Source of the DNA: Scortum barcoo
Lineage: Eukaryota; Chordata; Actinopteri; Centrarchiformes; Terapontidae
Assembly (NCBI GenBank): GCA_023238725.1
Contig: CM041553.1
Span: 23,393,001-23,457,000, forward strand
Length of the DNA: 64,000 bases
Reading direction: 5' to 3'
Of this stretch, positions 48,701 to 60,700 are shown one piece after another. Under the pieces are notes generated by a model. The model ran no database searches and was not told the DNA's origin. It was given only the letters and a program-made list of their open reading frames with translations. The translations under genes were made by a program, and so were the position numbers. The first letter of the stretch is position 1. Each line of letters starts with the position of its first letter.

Positions 48701-51700
48701 TATCCAAACTAGAAGCTTCTTGATCTACTCTTGCAGCATAATTCACCACACTGTCCGTCTGTATACTCAGCTTGTTCCAAACACTGAGTTATGACAAAGA
48801 TTTAATAAAACACACTGCTCTGCCCACCCCTAACAAACACACACACACACACACACAGGTGTAACACACGTGTCTTACCTGAGAAGAAGTGAGCCTTGAA
48901 GCCTTTCTTGGAGACGGTGTTGTCGGACTTGAACTCGATCCTCATGTTGTTGTACTGAGAGGTGATGACTTCGGGGACCTCGGTGCCGCAGTATTTACCG
49001 TGCAGCTTAGAGTCGGACGAGAGGCCGCTCCGCACCTCCACGTAGTCGTACTTACACACCTAAACACACACATAACACATCCATGAGGCGGCTACTATGG
49101 TTAGCATCTCCTTTTTTGTTTGATATTATGAACGGACAGCTCACACACACACACACACACACACCTCATTTCCCTCCAGCTCGAAGGCCTCAAACTGCAT
49201 GGAGATGCGGTACTGAGTGGGAGCGACAACCTGCCACACGCAGTTCTTGTTGGGCGGATACTCTTTCGGCCATCCCGGAGTGCTGATGGTCCCGTTGAGT
49301 TTGGAGAGGAGGCCGCCGCACGCCGCTGTAGACACACAAACCATTCAGACACACACACTAAATAGAAAAAGTATAAATTTTCAGCTGTTTTACTTTGCAC
49401 TGTGGTGGCAGCAGGATTTTTAATGTTTAGTCAGTAGTTTTTTTGACAAATTGGCCTTTAAAATGCATGATTTTTCAAAGTTGTGGATGGTGGCATTACA
49501 GGCTGCAGCTGAACCTTGTCAAACCCACAATTTTCCTGACATGTAAAGAAACAGAGCTGTCACGTCTGAGTGGCTGGTTTTGTGGAATGAAGAGATTTTA
49601 CATCCACAAAGTTGCACGCTGCATTTATTTTAGTCCTCATGTCCTCAGATTTCTGATATGATGCAGTTAAGGATAGGATGTAGAGGATACAGACTCTGCT
49701 TCTAATGATGATGCCATTGAGGATATTTGTCATAGAGGAACCAGATTCAGCTCAAAGGAAAAATGTAACATGGAAAGTATGACGCTTATATCCGTTAATT
49801 TCAAAGGGAAGTAGGCAACGTGACCAAACGCGAGTCACTCGCAGAACACCTGAACAGTACGACACAGGCTTTCCTCAAACCGCAATTCAGCCTCTCTCCA
49901 TTTCCCTTTTATTTCTCCTGACCATATTTTCATTGTTGTACGTGACCTTGTTCAACCGAATGTTTTCTCCAACAGTTTCTTCTTTTTGAGGTGGGCACGG
50001 TGAAATGCCTCAAATAACCAGGTCCAAATGTCAGTGTAACTGAATATAAAGACTTTGATTCCACTTTCTGCATCACTTTCCCACACATTAATTCACTGGG
50101 GATGCCAAAGAAAGTACCGCTCTTCAAAGAAATACAGCAAAACCACAATTTGGACATTTCACTAGCTAAGCGTTTTCTCTCTTTCGCCTCAGAAGTGGTT
50201 TGTTCAGTTGTTTCAGTATGTGGCTCGTTACGTGTAGTTAATTTATTTTGTGGGATTAGGGGACCTTCACGGCATTTGTGGCATTGGAACAGCGAGGCAT
50301 GTGGCTTTGTGTCAGAGAGATGTTTTTTCCTGTTGATGGAGGCCGCTCGGATGTTTTTTTTCTGATGAGTTAGACTCATATCCTACAGAAACACACAGTG
50401 GCATACAAAGGAATGCACATACAAACATGCATTGGGACAAACACACACACACACACACACAGTTACCTTCACAGCTCTTCTTGTCAGGAGCCAGTTCATA
50501 GCCCGGGTCACAGGCACACTTGAAGCTGCCGAGAGTGTTTACACACCTCTGTTCACATCCACCATTGTCTGGCTTGGCACACTCATCCTCCTCTGAAAAA
50601 CACACACGTCAGAGTTACATCTGCACACACACACACACACACAATGCCTTAGTTACAAAAACAAACCTGAAACACACACACACACACACACACACACAGA
50701 GCCTCTCTTACAGTAAACACACACACACCTTTGAAAAAGTTAGCAGCAAAGCCGGCCTTGTTCACCGTCCCGTCCGAGACAAACTTCATCCACAGCGTGT
50801 GCGAGGTGGAGCGTACGTCCTCGGGTTTGTCGTAGCCACAGAATCGGCCAATCAGGGGGCTCGTCTCCAGAGGGCCGTCTCGGACCTCCAGGTAGTCGTA
50901 AGCGCAGCTGTCGTGCCTCTCGATCTGCAAACACAATCATGTGGGTGCACGGTGAGACAAATCCTTAAAAAAACGTCAGTTGTCACAAGAGCAGTGACTC
51001 ATCTGGTTGTGTGATTTTAAATACTGAAACTGTAAAAGTATCAACCATAACAAGGAAACTGAAAAACCTATTAAAGGAAAATTTAACTTATTGTGTACTT
51101 TTAACCATCATTCCTATTGGTTATAACATAAATATAAATAATATGCATATACAGTAATAACCATTATTATTGGATATTACATACAGTGAAATAGGATGGA
51201 AACAGAGCAGAAGTGTCAGAGACTGGTACCATTTAAAAAACATTTGACCTTAGCTCCTGTGTGACGGTGACCTTTGACCTTTGACTTTATATGTGTGAAG
51301 TCGGTTTGGGGACTGTGTCGTTTAGCACTCTGACGTTTTTACAGTGTTCAAACTACAAAACTAATCTTCAGCGGCTCTGTGCCTAAGTGTACACACACAC
51401 ACACACACGGACACACACACATGCACCTACCATCGCATTTATTAACTTCCTAGCAGCTATACGAGCGTGAAATTTGACCCAGACATTCCTAAGAACACAC
51501 ACACACACAAACGCAAAGAGGGATCAAGACAGAGAAACTCACACAAACACACACATACACACACACACACAAGCATGAATACACACACATAAGGAGTAAG
51601 TCACCTCGAAGGCCTGGAAGCTGAGCCCGACGTTGTATCCCTCGGACACGGTGATCCTCCACACACACTCCTTGGAGGGCCGGTAGTCATCGGGGTAGTT

Positions 51701-54700
51701 GGGAGACTGAATCTGTCCCGAGTCCTTGGTGATTTCCCCTCCACAGATTGCTGCACGGGAGAAACAAACACACAGATGGAGGACAGAAAGACAGACAGAC
51801 ATACAGAGGTCAGACACACAGAGAGAGAGACAGGATATATTAGCATTAACTGCACTGACTAACGCCTGAATCACACACGCTCCAAGGAAACTTCTCACAA
51901 AAGTCACAGTCAGTCTTCACATTTGAAACCAGCTCTTGTTTCACCATAAGCAATGGCTTTACAAATCTGTGTGTTTCAATATATTTATTTATTTATTTAT
52001 CTATTTTGTTATGTGTTTGTTTCTGAGGTCGAGGAGTTACCTTCGTAAATTGCAGCGAAGCCTTTTCCCACCCAGTTGCTGCTGCTGCGGAACTCGATCC
52101 ACATCCTGCTGTCGGTGGAGATCAAGACATCGGGGACTTTATCTCCACAAAACCTGCCTGTTAAAAAACACACACATAAAACACAAACCCTGTGAGATTC
52201 GTAACGGGCACCGTCCGGTGAACGTTCATGAAATATAGCCTATAAAACGTGGCGTGAAATATCTCAGAAGAGCATGATAACAACACTTCTTCCTGTTTAG
52301 AGTCTGTGATCATGTTAACACAATCAGTGTGTTTGTACAACAGAAAGCACAGAGGACTCGCACGCTCATCTGGCAAAAAGGTTTGATTGAAGGTTCACAG
52401 CAAAGAAAAGCCATGTGACCTGGAAAACCCTGGACTGGCCATTCAGATATGCTTTTATCTGATATAGTTTGGTTTCTGTCTTAAGATAGCTTTAGTACAG
52501 TGGCCCTATTATGGATTAAGAGAACATCTTCATCAATTTGACAACACACGTGCAGCATTTGGAAGTGAGAAAACACAACCAAATACAGAAATGCTGAAAA
52601 TAGCTCAGACAACAAACAACAACAAAAAAAAAGGTCCCAGGGGACCCTTAATAAAATGAGGAACACACCCAAAGACACACATTGGTTGTCCCACTAAAAA
52701 AACACTTTAGCTCATTTTCCAGCACCACTTACAGATGACCAACCAACTTGAATCACAAAATACAGCAACAAGTGGGTGGATTGTACAGTGTCCCCTGGAA
52801 ACAGTTTCTGTTGTTGTCTGTGTTTGTTTTCTCACTTTGCAAGATTTCTTGTAAATGTTCCACATGTGTTGTCAAATTGATGATGTTTTCTTCATTTACT
52901 CTTTTTTCTGTTCTTCAGTTGTTTACTTAAGTGCGCTGAACTCCCACGTTACAGTCGCAGCAGTCTCAAACACTGAAGGCGATTTTAGTGCGTAATTTCA
53001 ACAGAATTAAAAAAGCTAATGAGAAAAGAAGAAAATAAGTAAAAGCACAAGTTTATTAAAGGGCATTCATCTCCCCTCTGACCCTCCTTCAGCTCTCCCA
53101 AGGCCGAAAGTCCCTCGATCTTACCGAGCAGAGGAGCTTTCCTCCAGTATCCATCTCGGACCTCGATGTAGTCGTACCAACACAGGCTGCTTTTATACAG
53201 ATCCATGGTGGTGAAGTTAAGAACAATCTGGAGGAGAAAAGTAAACATTTAATATATTTGCTCATGGTGGTGAAGTTAAGAACAGATGTGAGAGGATCTG
53301 GAGGAGAAAAGTAAACATTTAATATATTTGCTCCAGATGTGAGAGGAAGAGGGTGTTACCTGCAAGGATACAATCAATATACAGTGTCATTGTGATACAA
53401 TCAATATCAGCAGTCTCTTACTGTTATTGCATGCATATTCACTGCACTGCGGGGTGCTGCTGTGTGTGTGTGTGTGTGCTCGCATTTCTGCACCTTTTCT
53501 CCGGGCGTAACAGATATTCTCCAGACACAGTGTGTGTACGAGGGGTATCCGTTGGGGTAACCAGGAGAGGAGAAGTTGCCCGTTGACTCTTGGAGAGTCT
53601 CTCCGCATGCATGCTGCACACACACACACACACACACGTGCATACACACACACAGATGGAGTTACATTTTTGTGGTGAGTCCCGCTGTTGTGCATAACCC
53701 TCCCAGCTGTGTACTGATACTGATGATCGGTACATTACCAAAGAACACATGGCTCTCATATCTATTATTATTCTCAATTTTCTGCTGCCAATTTACCAAA
53801 ATAAATACACAAACATTTATGTCTATAATATCCATTCTGTCCATATGGAAACTGTTAGACATTTATTTCTGATTCGGAAAACTGTAAAGGAATTAAAATT
53901 ACCCTCAAAAACAAAAGTCGCGTTTCTTTGGCTTGTTTTACTGTTTTGCGTGCTGGAGGCTGGAGCGTGCGATTTTGTATTCCCGTGTGTATCGGTGTGC
54001 ATGTGAGGTCTGACCACAGCCATTAAGCCCTCTCACCATTTAGCAGAATTAAACATTCCCCAGTAGTAGAGTCATTTACTGTAAGCGAACAAGAGTGACA
54101 GATTTTAAATTCATCACAATGAAGAAAAACTGGGGGAAACTGTTGCAGCTGGATGGGAACTTGTGGAAAACCATCAGTCAGTATTGCTCTCTTTATTCCT
54201 CATCCCGAGTTTAACGTCGTCGCTCCCTCTCGAAAGGAGGTTAGCCAAATGTGCCCCTCCTATCCCATCATGCATGCTGTTTTCCCCCACAATGCCCTGG
54301 GGCTCTGTTCATCTGTCAGTGAATATGGTATCACTCAAATATGACCTTATAAGGTTGAAGTTGTATCTACTTCCAGCTGAGACACACAAACACAGTTTAG
54401 CCTCGCTCCAAAATCAAAATGTTAGAATAGAATAACTATAGAATACAATAACATATATGCTGTAATACATATGGAGTTATATGAATGAATTAATAAAATA
54501 AATGCCATACATATTCTAGGATTGATGGTATTTTAACAGAGCAAAATGAATAAATTCACACATTTATTACATTTAAGTACACCAGAATAGTGACAAATTT
54601 TAATCTGTTTGTCTCAGATACAGTACAGTATGTGTACATGATGACGTTAAGTGTGAACTCATCTTGGGGACATGAGTGTGTGTGTGTGAGAGTGTGTGTG

Positions 54701-57700
54701 TGTGTGTGGTTTTTATGCGATCAGTAAATCTTTGCGACATCACCGCACAGCTCGGCCTGAGAGTAGATCCAGATCACGTCCGAACCGTCCAACAGGGACC
54801 GGAGTGACGCCAGAGCAGCACGGGTGTGCGCAAAAAACTGATGGGAAGAGTGTGTGTGTGATGTGTGTGAGACCCGAAAAAGACAGTGGGTGTGGAGTGG
54901 GGGGGCTGGTGGGTGGGTGGGGGGCGTCACATGGAAAAACAAATTACACAACTTCACCTCTGTGCCTTGGAGAGTGGAGGAGTGGGAAAAATTTCACGCC
55001 AAAGATACAAGTAGATAAACAGAGGTCATCTTTTGATTCCTCGCTGTGACAAAACACACACACACTTATGGATACTGTGGTCTTATAGTAAATATATCAG
55101 TACCTGGACATCTATACAGCTTCCTTGCCTGTGCAATATCTCCTTTACTGAGCCTGGTCCGCTGGCCAATAGCAGGCCGGACCCCGTTCTCATCTCTGGA
55201 TGGAAGGATGGTGTCGAGGAACATCCCCCTTCAGGGAGGAAGAGAGAAATTCAACACACTCTGTCCTCTGATTTCAAGGAAATCAAAAGATTTCAACACA
55301 TATATTTATCTTGAAAACAGAATGATAACTTGTGTTCTGAGGGTAATATGACCTCCATGTAGATACCGATCTCCGCCGCCAGTGTTGTGAGCTTTCTTCT
55401 AATGTGTAAGTTGGAGCTGAGCGGGGAATAGGAGGGGTTACGGGAGTAGGTATGGCAGAGATTAAAAAGCATCCTCACATGGAAAGCATGTAAAGTGAAC
55501 CCATGACGGCTCCTCCTGCCAAATAACTGGCTGATTTCAGATGGCGGAGGAGTCGAAAAAACATGGGAAGGGTGCATGATGCTGAAAGGTTTCCATTTGG
55601 TTCACTGCACTGGTGAGGAATAATTTCCAATTACTCCCAAAGTAAGAGCACTATAGCTGTGAATGTCTGCAAAGGCACAAGTGTGATTACAGCTGGGATA
55701 CTGTGACTCAGTAGTAGAGAGTAGAGACCCCCACAAGGGGTTGCAAACTACCTCAAGTTGGTCATGGGATTATTAAAATGAAAGGAAAGTAGGGCTTAAC
55801 AATATGCAAAAAAGATACAGATATTGCAATTGAGATATGAGTCACAACTTTAGTGGAAATTTTTGAGTTTCATAATGATGTGAATGATGATGTACCAAAC
55901 AAGCATCACTTTAACACCACAATGCTTCATTTATAACGGTATGTTGTGGCACATTTTACCATTCTCCAAAAACAGCAGCTCCTGCAATTTGGATATCGCA
56001 GTTGGCCTACAATAATATTTCGAATAACTGTTTTTTTGGTCTCCTGAGAGAAATTTCTGGCTTTCTTAGCTGCTAAATGCTCCGCTGTGTTGCCAGCTGT
56101 GAGGGTGGTGAGCCACAACAGTAAAGTTGTGGGCCAGGCAGCTAAATAATGAGTTGAGACTCACATTAAAGCTTATCTGATAATACTCTCTAGCAGCTAG
56201 TGTTCTATTGTCACATTGTTTTCACACTGTTATTTGATGCATTGGTATGATAAAAAAAATACCTCATATAACCACGTTAAATAAAAGAGAAAAACAGAAG
56301 ATATAACCAACTGGTGACAACAGGTTAAAAGAAGAGATTGGTTTGTTTTAATGGGTCACAAGCCAAAAATCTGGGAAATTCTGCTCTGGCTAATAATCTG
56401 CTGCCTGACTGGGACATAAATTTGGAGTCTGCAGTATTTCTTGCATTCCAGTTACAGTACAAACATTAATATATTGTTTGGTTTATATGAAAATGACTAA
56501 TTCGGTCTGGCCGTAAAATTTAAAAGCATTCTGTTGATAAAATTGAAAAAAAGTTGCTCTGACATGTCAGCAGGCGTCCACGAAAAGTAGATCGTTAGTC
56601 ACTTTACAAAAGTCGGGCGTTCGTGCACAGCTCAGCTACGATAAATATAGTTAACAATAAAAAATGTTTGCAGGAAAAGGAACAATTCTTTCTGCATTTG
56701 TTTTTAACTTGCTGCGCAGAGCGTTTGCTTGCCCCGGGTGATAAAAGTTCATCAGGGGTAGCTCTAACTATCGGCTCCACCCCAGGAAACTAAAGAAAAC
56801 CATCAGCAACAGGACTTTTGAGTCGAGAGAAAATCTGTCTTGGCAGCTTGTGTGTCCGCTCTGTTTTGTAAATCCAGCACAAGTCGGGGAGACTGTGCCG
56901 CTGGTTACCGTGAGAAGGTGTTCCTGGCGTAGTGCATGATGCTATCAAAATCATATGGCTCCCCGAGAGAGTTGACCTCCCCTGGCTCCATCTTGAGGAA
57001 GTTATACTCCTGGCCTGGGAACCACACATTTGCACACATGTGAGGACGGCAGCATTAGAGGGTTTAGTTTTATCACACATCAGCAAACAGAGTGTAACAG
57101 TGTACAAACACAGCAGCATTTTAATGACTTAGTCTGGACAGATAAGGCATTTTAAAGGCGGTTATTAAAGCACTTGAAGTCCAAGTGCTCTGATATGTTT
57201 CTAAATAAAAACTGGGGTCAGGTCTGATACGCTGCTCCGTCATCAGATTTAACACCTGTCAGATTGCGTTGCGGTGCGGAGGAGTGGGTGGAGAGGAGAC
57301 AGTCTGGAGGTCTAGGTGACTTCACAGTCATTAAAAGCCTCATTCACACTCTCACATGGCGGGACACGAGTGTGAATTCAAAATTTGTCCATTAACATCC
57401 TCACTTGTGTTCACCTAGAAACACCCCCAAGTGATTCTACCAGAGAAAAAAAAAAAGAGAGAGAGAGCCAGGTGCATCTTGGGTACCGGGCCTCACCTGG
57501 TTGGATGTTATCCCGGATGATGGTCACGTGATCATCACGGTCAGGCCGCGTGTGCTCATGCCAGAAGCCAATGACGTGACCCAGTTCGTGCACCACGATG
57601 CCAAACTTGTCACAGTTCTTGCCTATGGAAATAGCCTGGGGCCCGTTGCCACGACGACCCACATAGGAACAACACCTAATAAGGATTAGTAGGAAGTTGA

Positions 57701-60700
57701 TAGCAGGGAGATAGGCGGATGATTTTTACTACACATTTGGCAGTGGAAAAGTGGGAAAGCAGTGCAGTATGAACACACACACACACACACACTCACACAC
57801 ACACAAATGGTCTTTTCAGGATTTCCTGCTTGTACTACGTCCACCAGAGGGAAAGTAGCATGATTTATTTACATACAACACACCGATATTTCTGCAGTTT
57901 CATAACCCGATGCGAATAAGCTGTGAGAATTCGCATATCGCTGCTCACAGAACACACACTCATTCTTTTTTTTTTTTTCTGGTTAGCCGAGACATCCGTG
58001 CCAGGCTAACAAATCTGATTAAAGTTATCCAGCGAGCTGATTGCAGGGTAAGGATCAGGAGTCACTGGAGTAGATACAAGTCTTTTCTTCCAGCTTTTGC
58101 AGCTCCAGTATCAGTACAGCTGCTTCGCCCACAACAGGTGTCGCAAATGTTCTCTGCTTCTTTCATAAATCATGACTTATTTTTTCTGCATTTCTCTCGC
58201 TGCCTTTCTCTGTCTCACACATTGCACATCCGAGCTGCAGGGTATTTATACATCAGATTAAAGTGTCTAATCTCTAATACAGCCAGCCTATCACAAAACA
58301 CGAGACGGCCGGCATCATCAGTCAACTCATCTACTTTTAAAAACATCAAATGTTTCAGACTCTTCTAGGTGAACTTGTCTTGTGTAAGTATGTGTACGTA
58401 TCATCAGGTAAAGGACCAAACAGGAAATATTGAGGGAAAAATAGTAAAATCTGCACAGTTTCTTTGTTCCAACAAAACATTATTAATCAATGTAACAGTG
58501 CAACATTTTGATCAGCATTTATCTTCACCAAGCATCAAATATTTCTGTGAGATTATTGCAGACTATTCTTCGCATTTCTGTTATTGATTCATTTCACAAA
58601 TGTCCTTATAAAATTTAGGTTTGGTTTACTGTTTAAAATGCTAATGTGATACAATACTTAAAAACCCAAATTAGACTTTTTTGGCATCTTATCTGAGAAA
58701 CATAAAGCCTTTTTTCCACAAAACTTTTTAAAAGAAATTAATGAAATTAAATGTTAAATGTTCTCTTAACACAAGCACCTGAATAACATACTGTCTAAAA
58801 TAGATGAAATTATTATTTTAAGGAGGAACTATCTGATCAAAGATTATGTAAACAAGACTACAAATGTGACCAGGCAGGTGCTGCTTTTGGCTCTTTCAGA
58901 GTTTTCAATAAAAACAAGCAGATACTGAATATCTTATCTTGCCAAGCAGGGTGGAAATAAAGATTAAATTACTTGATTGAACCTTTTAACACCTCAGTCC
59001 TTTCTGGGTTGGTCCAATCAATATTCAGATAACATGCTCATTTTAATCTAACTTTTTCTAATACTAAAACAGCTTGTGGAAACTCTACATAATGTTAGCC
59101 TCAGAACAGTGTTTGGTAAAAATCGATGAGAAAATAGTGAAAACTGTCTATTATAAGTTACCAGAGCCAACCATAGGTGATGTCTTCAGATGAGTTCATT
59201 TGTACAGCCATCAGTCAAAACCTCAAAAGTTTCTATTTCACGGTAAATAATTGATAAGCTGTAAGCAGTGGATATATAATGGATTAAATGATTATCAACT
59301 AAACCCGAGCGTCTTTCCACTCGAACACCTTACAGCCAGTCAGTGAAGTGCCACCACTGTACAAACACACTATGACCCTGACGCGCTGCCACTCCACAGA
59401 ACAATGCACTTCTGCAGAGTATGAACAAAAAAACTGCACGAACATACAAAAAACTCAGAGTGAGCGGTGTGATTGGTGGGATGGGGAAACAGGAGCAGGA
59501 CAGGAAGGAAAGCGGAGCCATTGTTGAGTGACCGCATCGTCTCTCGCTGTGACAAGGTCACTACTGAACTCTAGGTACGCACACTCGCACGCTGGCAACA
59601 CAATCACACACACGCAAAAAGACATTCAGACTCACCCGCAGGGTCTGTAGGTGAACACTATGTAGCTTTCCTCGTCCGTCTTCTCAATGAAAGTTACGCA
59701 CGTCTGTTTCTCCCAGTGACGCATGGCCTGCTTGAACATGGCCCTTTGACTACCTGGAACACACACATTTCACATCCTACTTTCACACAATCACAATTGG
59801 TGTGTATTTTACTGTTCGGCAGAGCAGGCAGCAGTCCAGCGGAGTTGCTTACCAGTGAAGTTTCCTCCGATGACGTAGGGAATGACTCCTCCGGGCCATA
59901 TCCTCTCAGCTCGGGATGTGGCTGCTCGAGGAATACGGCTCTTCGCAGCGCTCCCGGTCTTCCCACCATTCACAGTTTGGCTCTTGGGACTGGCAGCTCC
60001 CTTGCTGGAGTTCTTGGGGAGGTAGTCTAAGAGGAGCGAGAGACAAAAGTCAAACACCTTTGCCGCAAGTTCTCGCTCATGTTATGTTCAAAGTGAATAA
60101 GTTGCTGGTCTATTATTATTAATATCAGTTCATAAATGTGCTCTGAGATTATTGGATCGCACTATTTCTAACTATTTCTTATTATATGTGACCTTTCAGA
60201 GTTTGTTCTCAGATCGGAGGGTAATAAAACTCAGACATATATAGCTCTGGCATTGCAATATACTGTTTAATTAAACATTTACTCTAAAGAACTGATAATG
60301 TATACTCAATGAGCTGAGTCGTGCTAAAATAGGCAACTCAAACACTGATTGTGCTTCAGTAGAGTCGGAGCTGTGGTACAACTTTGCCCACTTGCACAGA
60401 GCACAAAGAAAGAAAGCAGCCATGAACTCTAATCATAAAACTAACAGAGCCATCGTCAGGAGGGGTGGCAGCCTTTCTCATCACCAAAAAAATTACAACC
60501 AAAAGTATGAACATTGTGTAAAAACCTTTCATTAAACTGAGCCTAAATAGATGAAGGGTTTGCATTATTTAAGCCTTATCCACATTAGTGAGGTGGTAAA
60601 ACAAGGATCTTGTCTTCTGCATGCCACTTTGCACTGCAGAGGACACTTGAGAGGAATGTTTGAATGTCGGATGGTTTATTATTGGCATATGCTGATTTGC

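Noticed and set aside
49930..50379. 149-residue minus-strand frame next to the EGF1 exon
   Set aside because: It is not in phase with TLL1 and has no domain. EGF1 has clear splice sites that exclude it.
54696..55049. 117-residue + strand frame in a TLL1 intron
   Set aside because: It is low complexity (Gly, Arg and TG-repeat derived), with no similarity that I can name.
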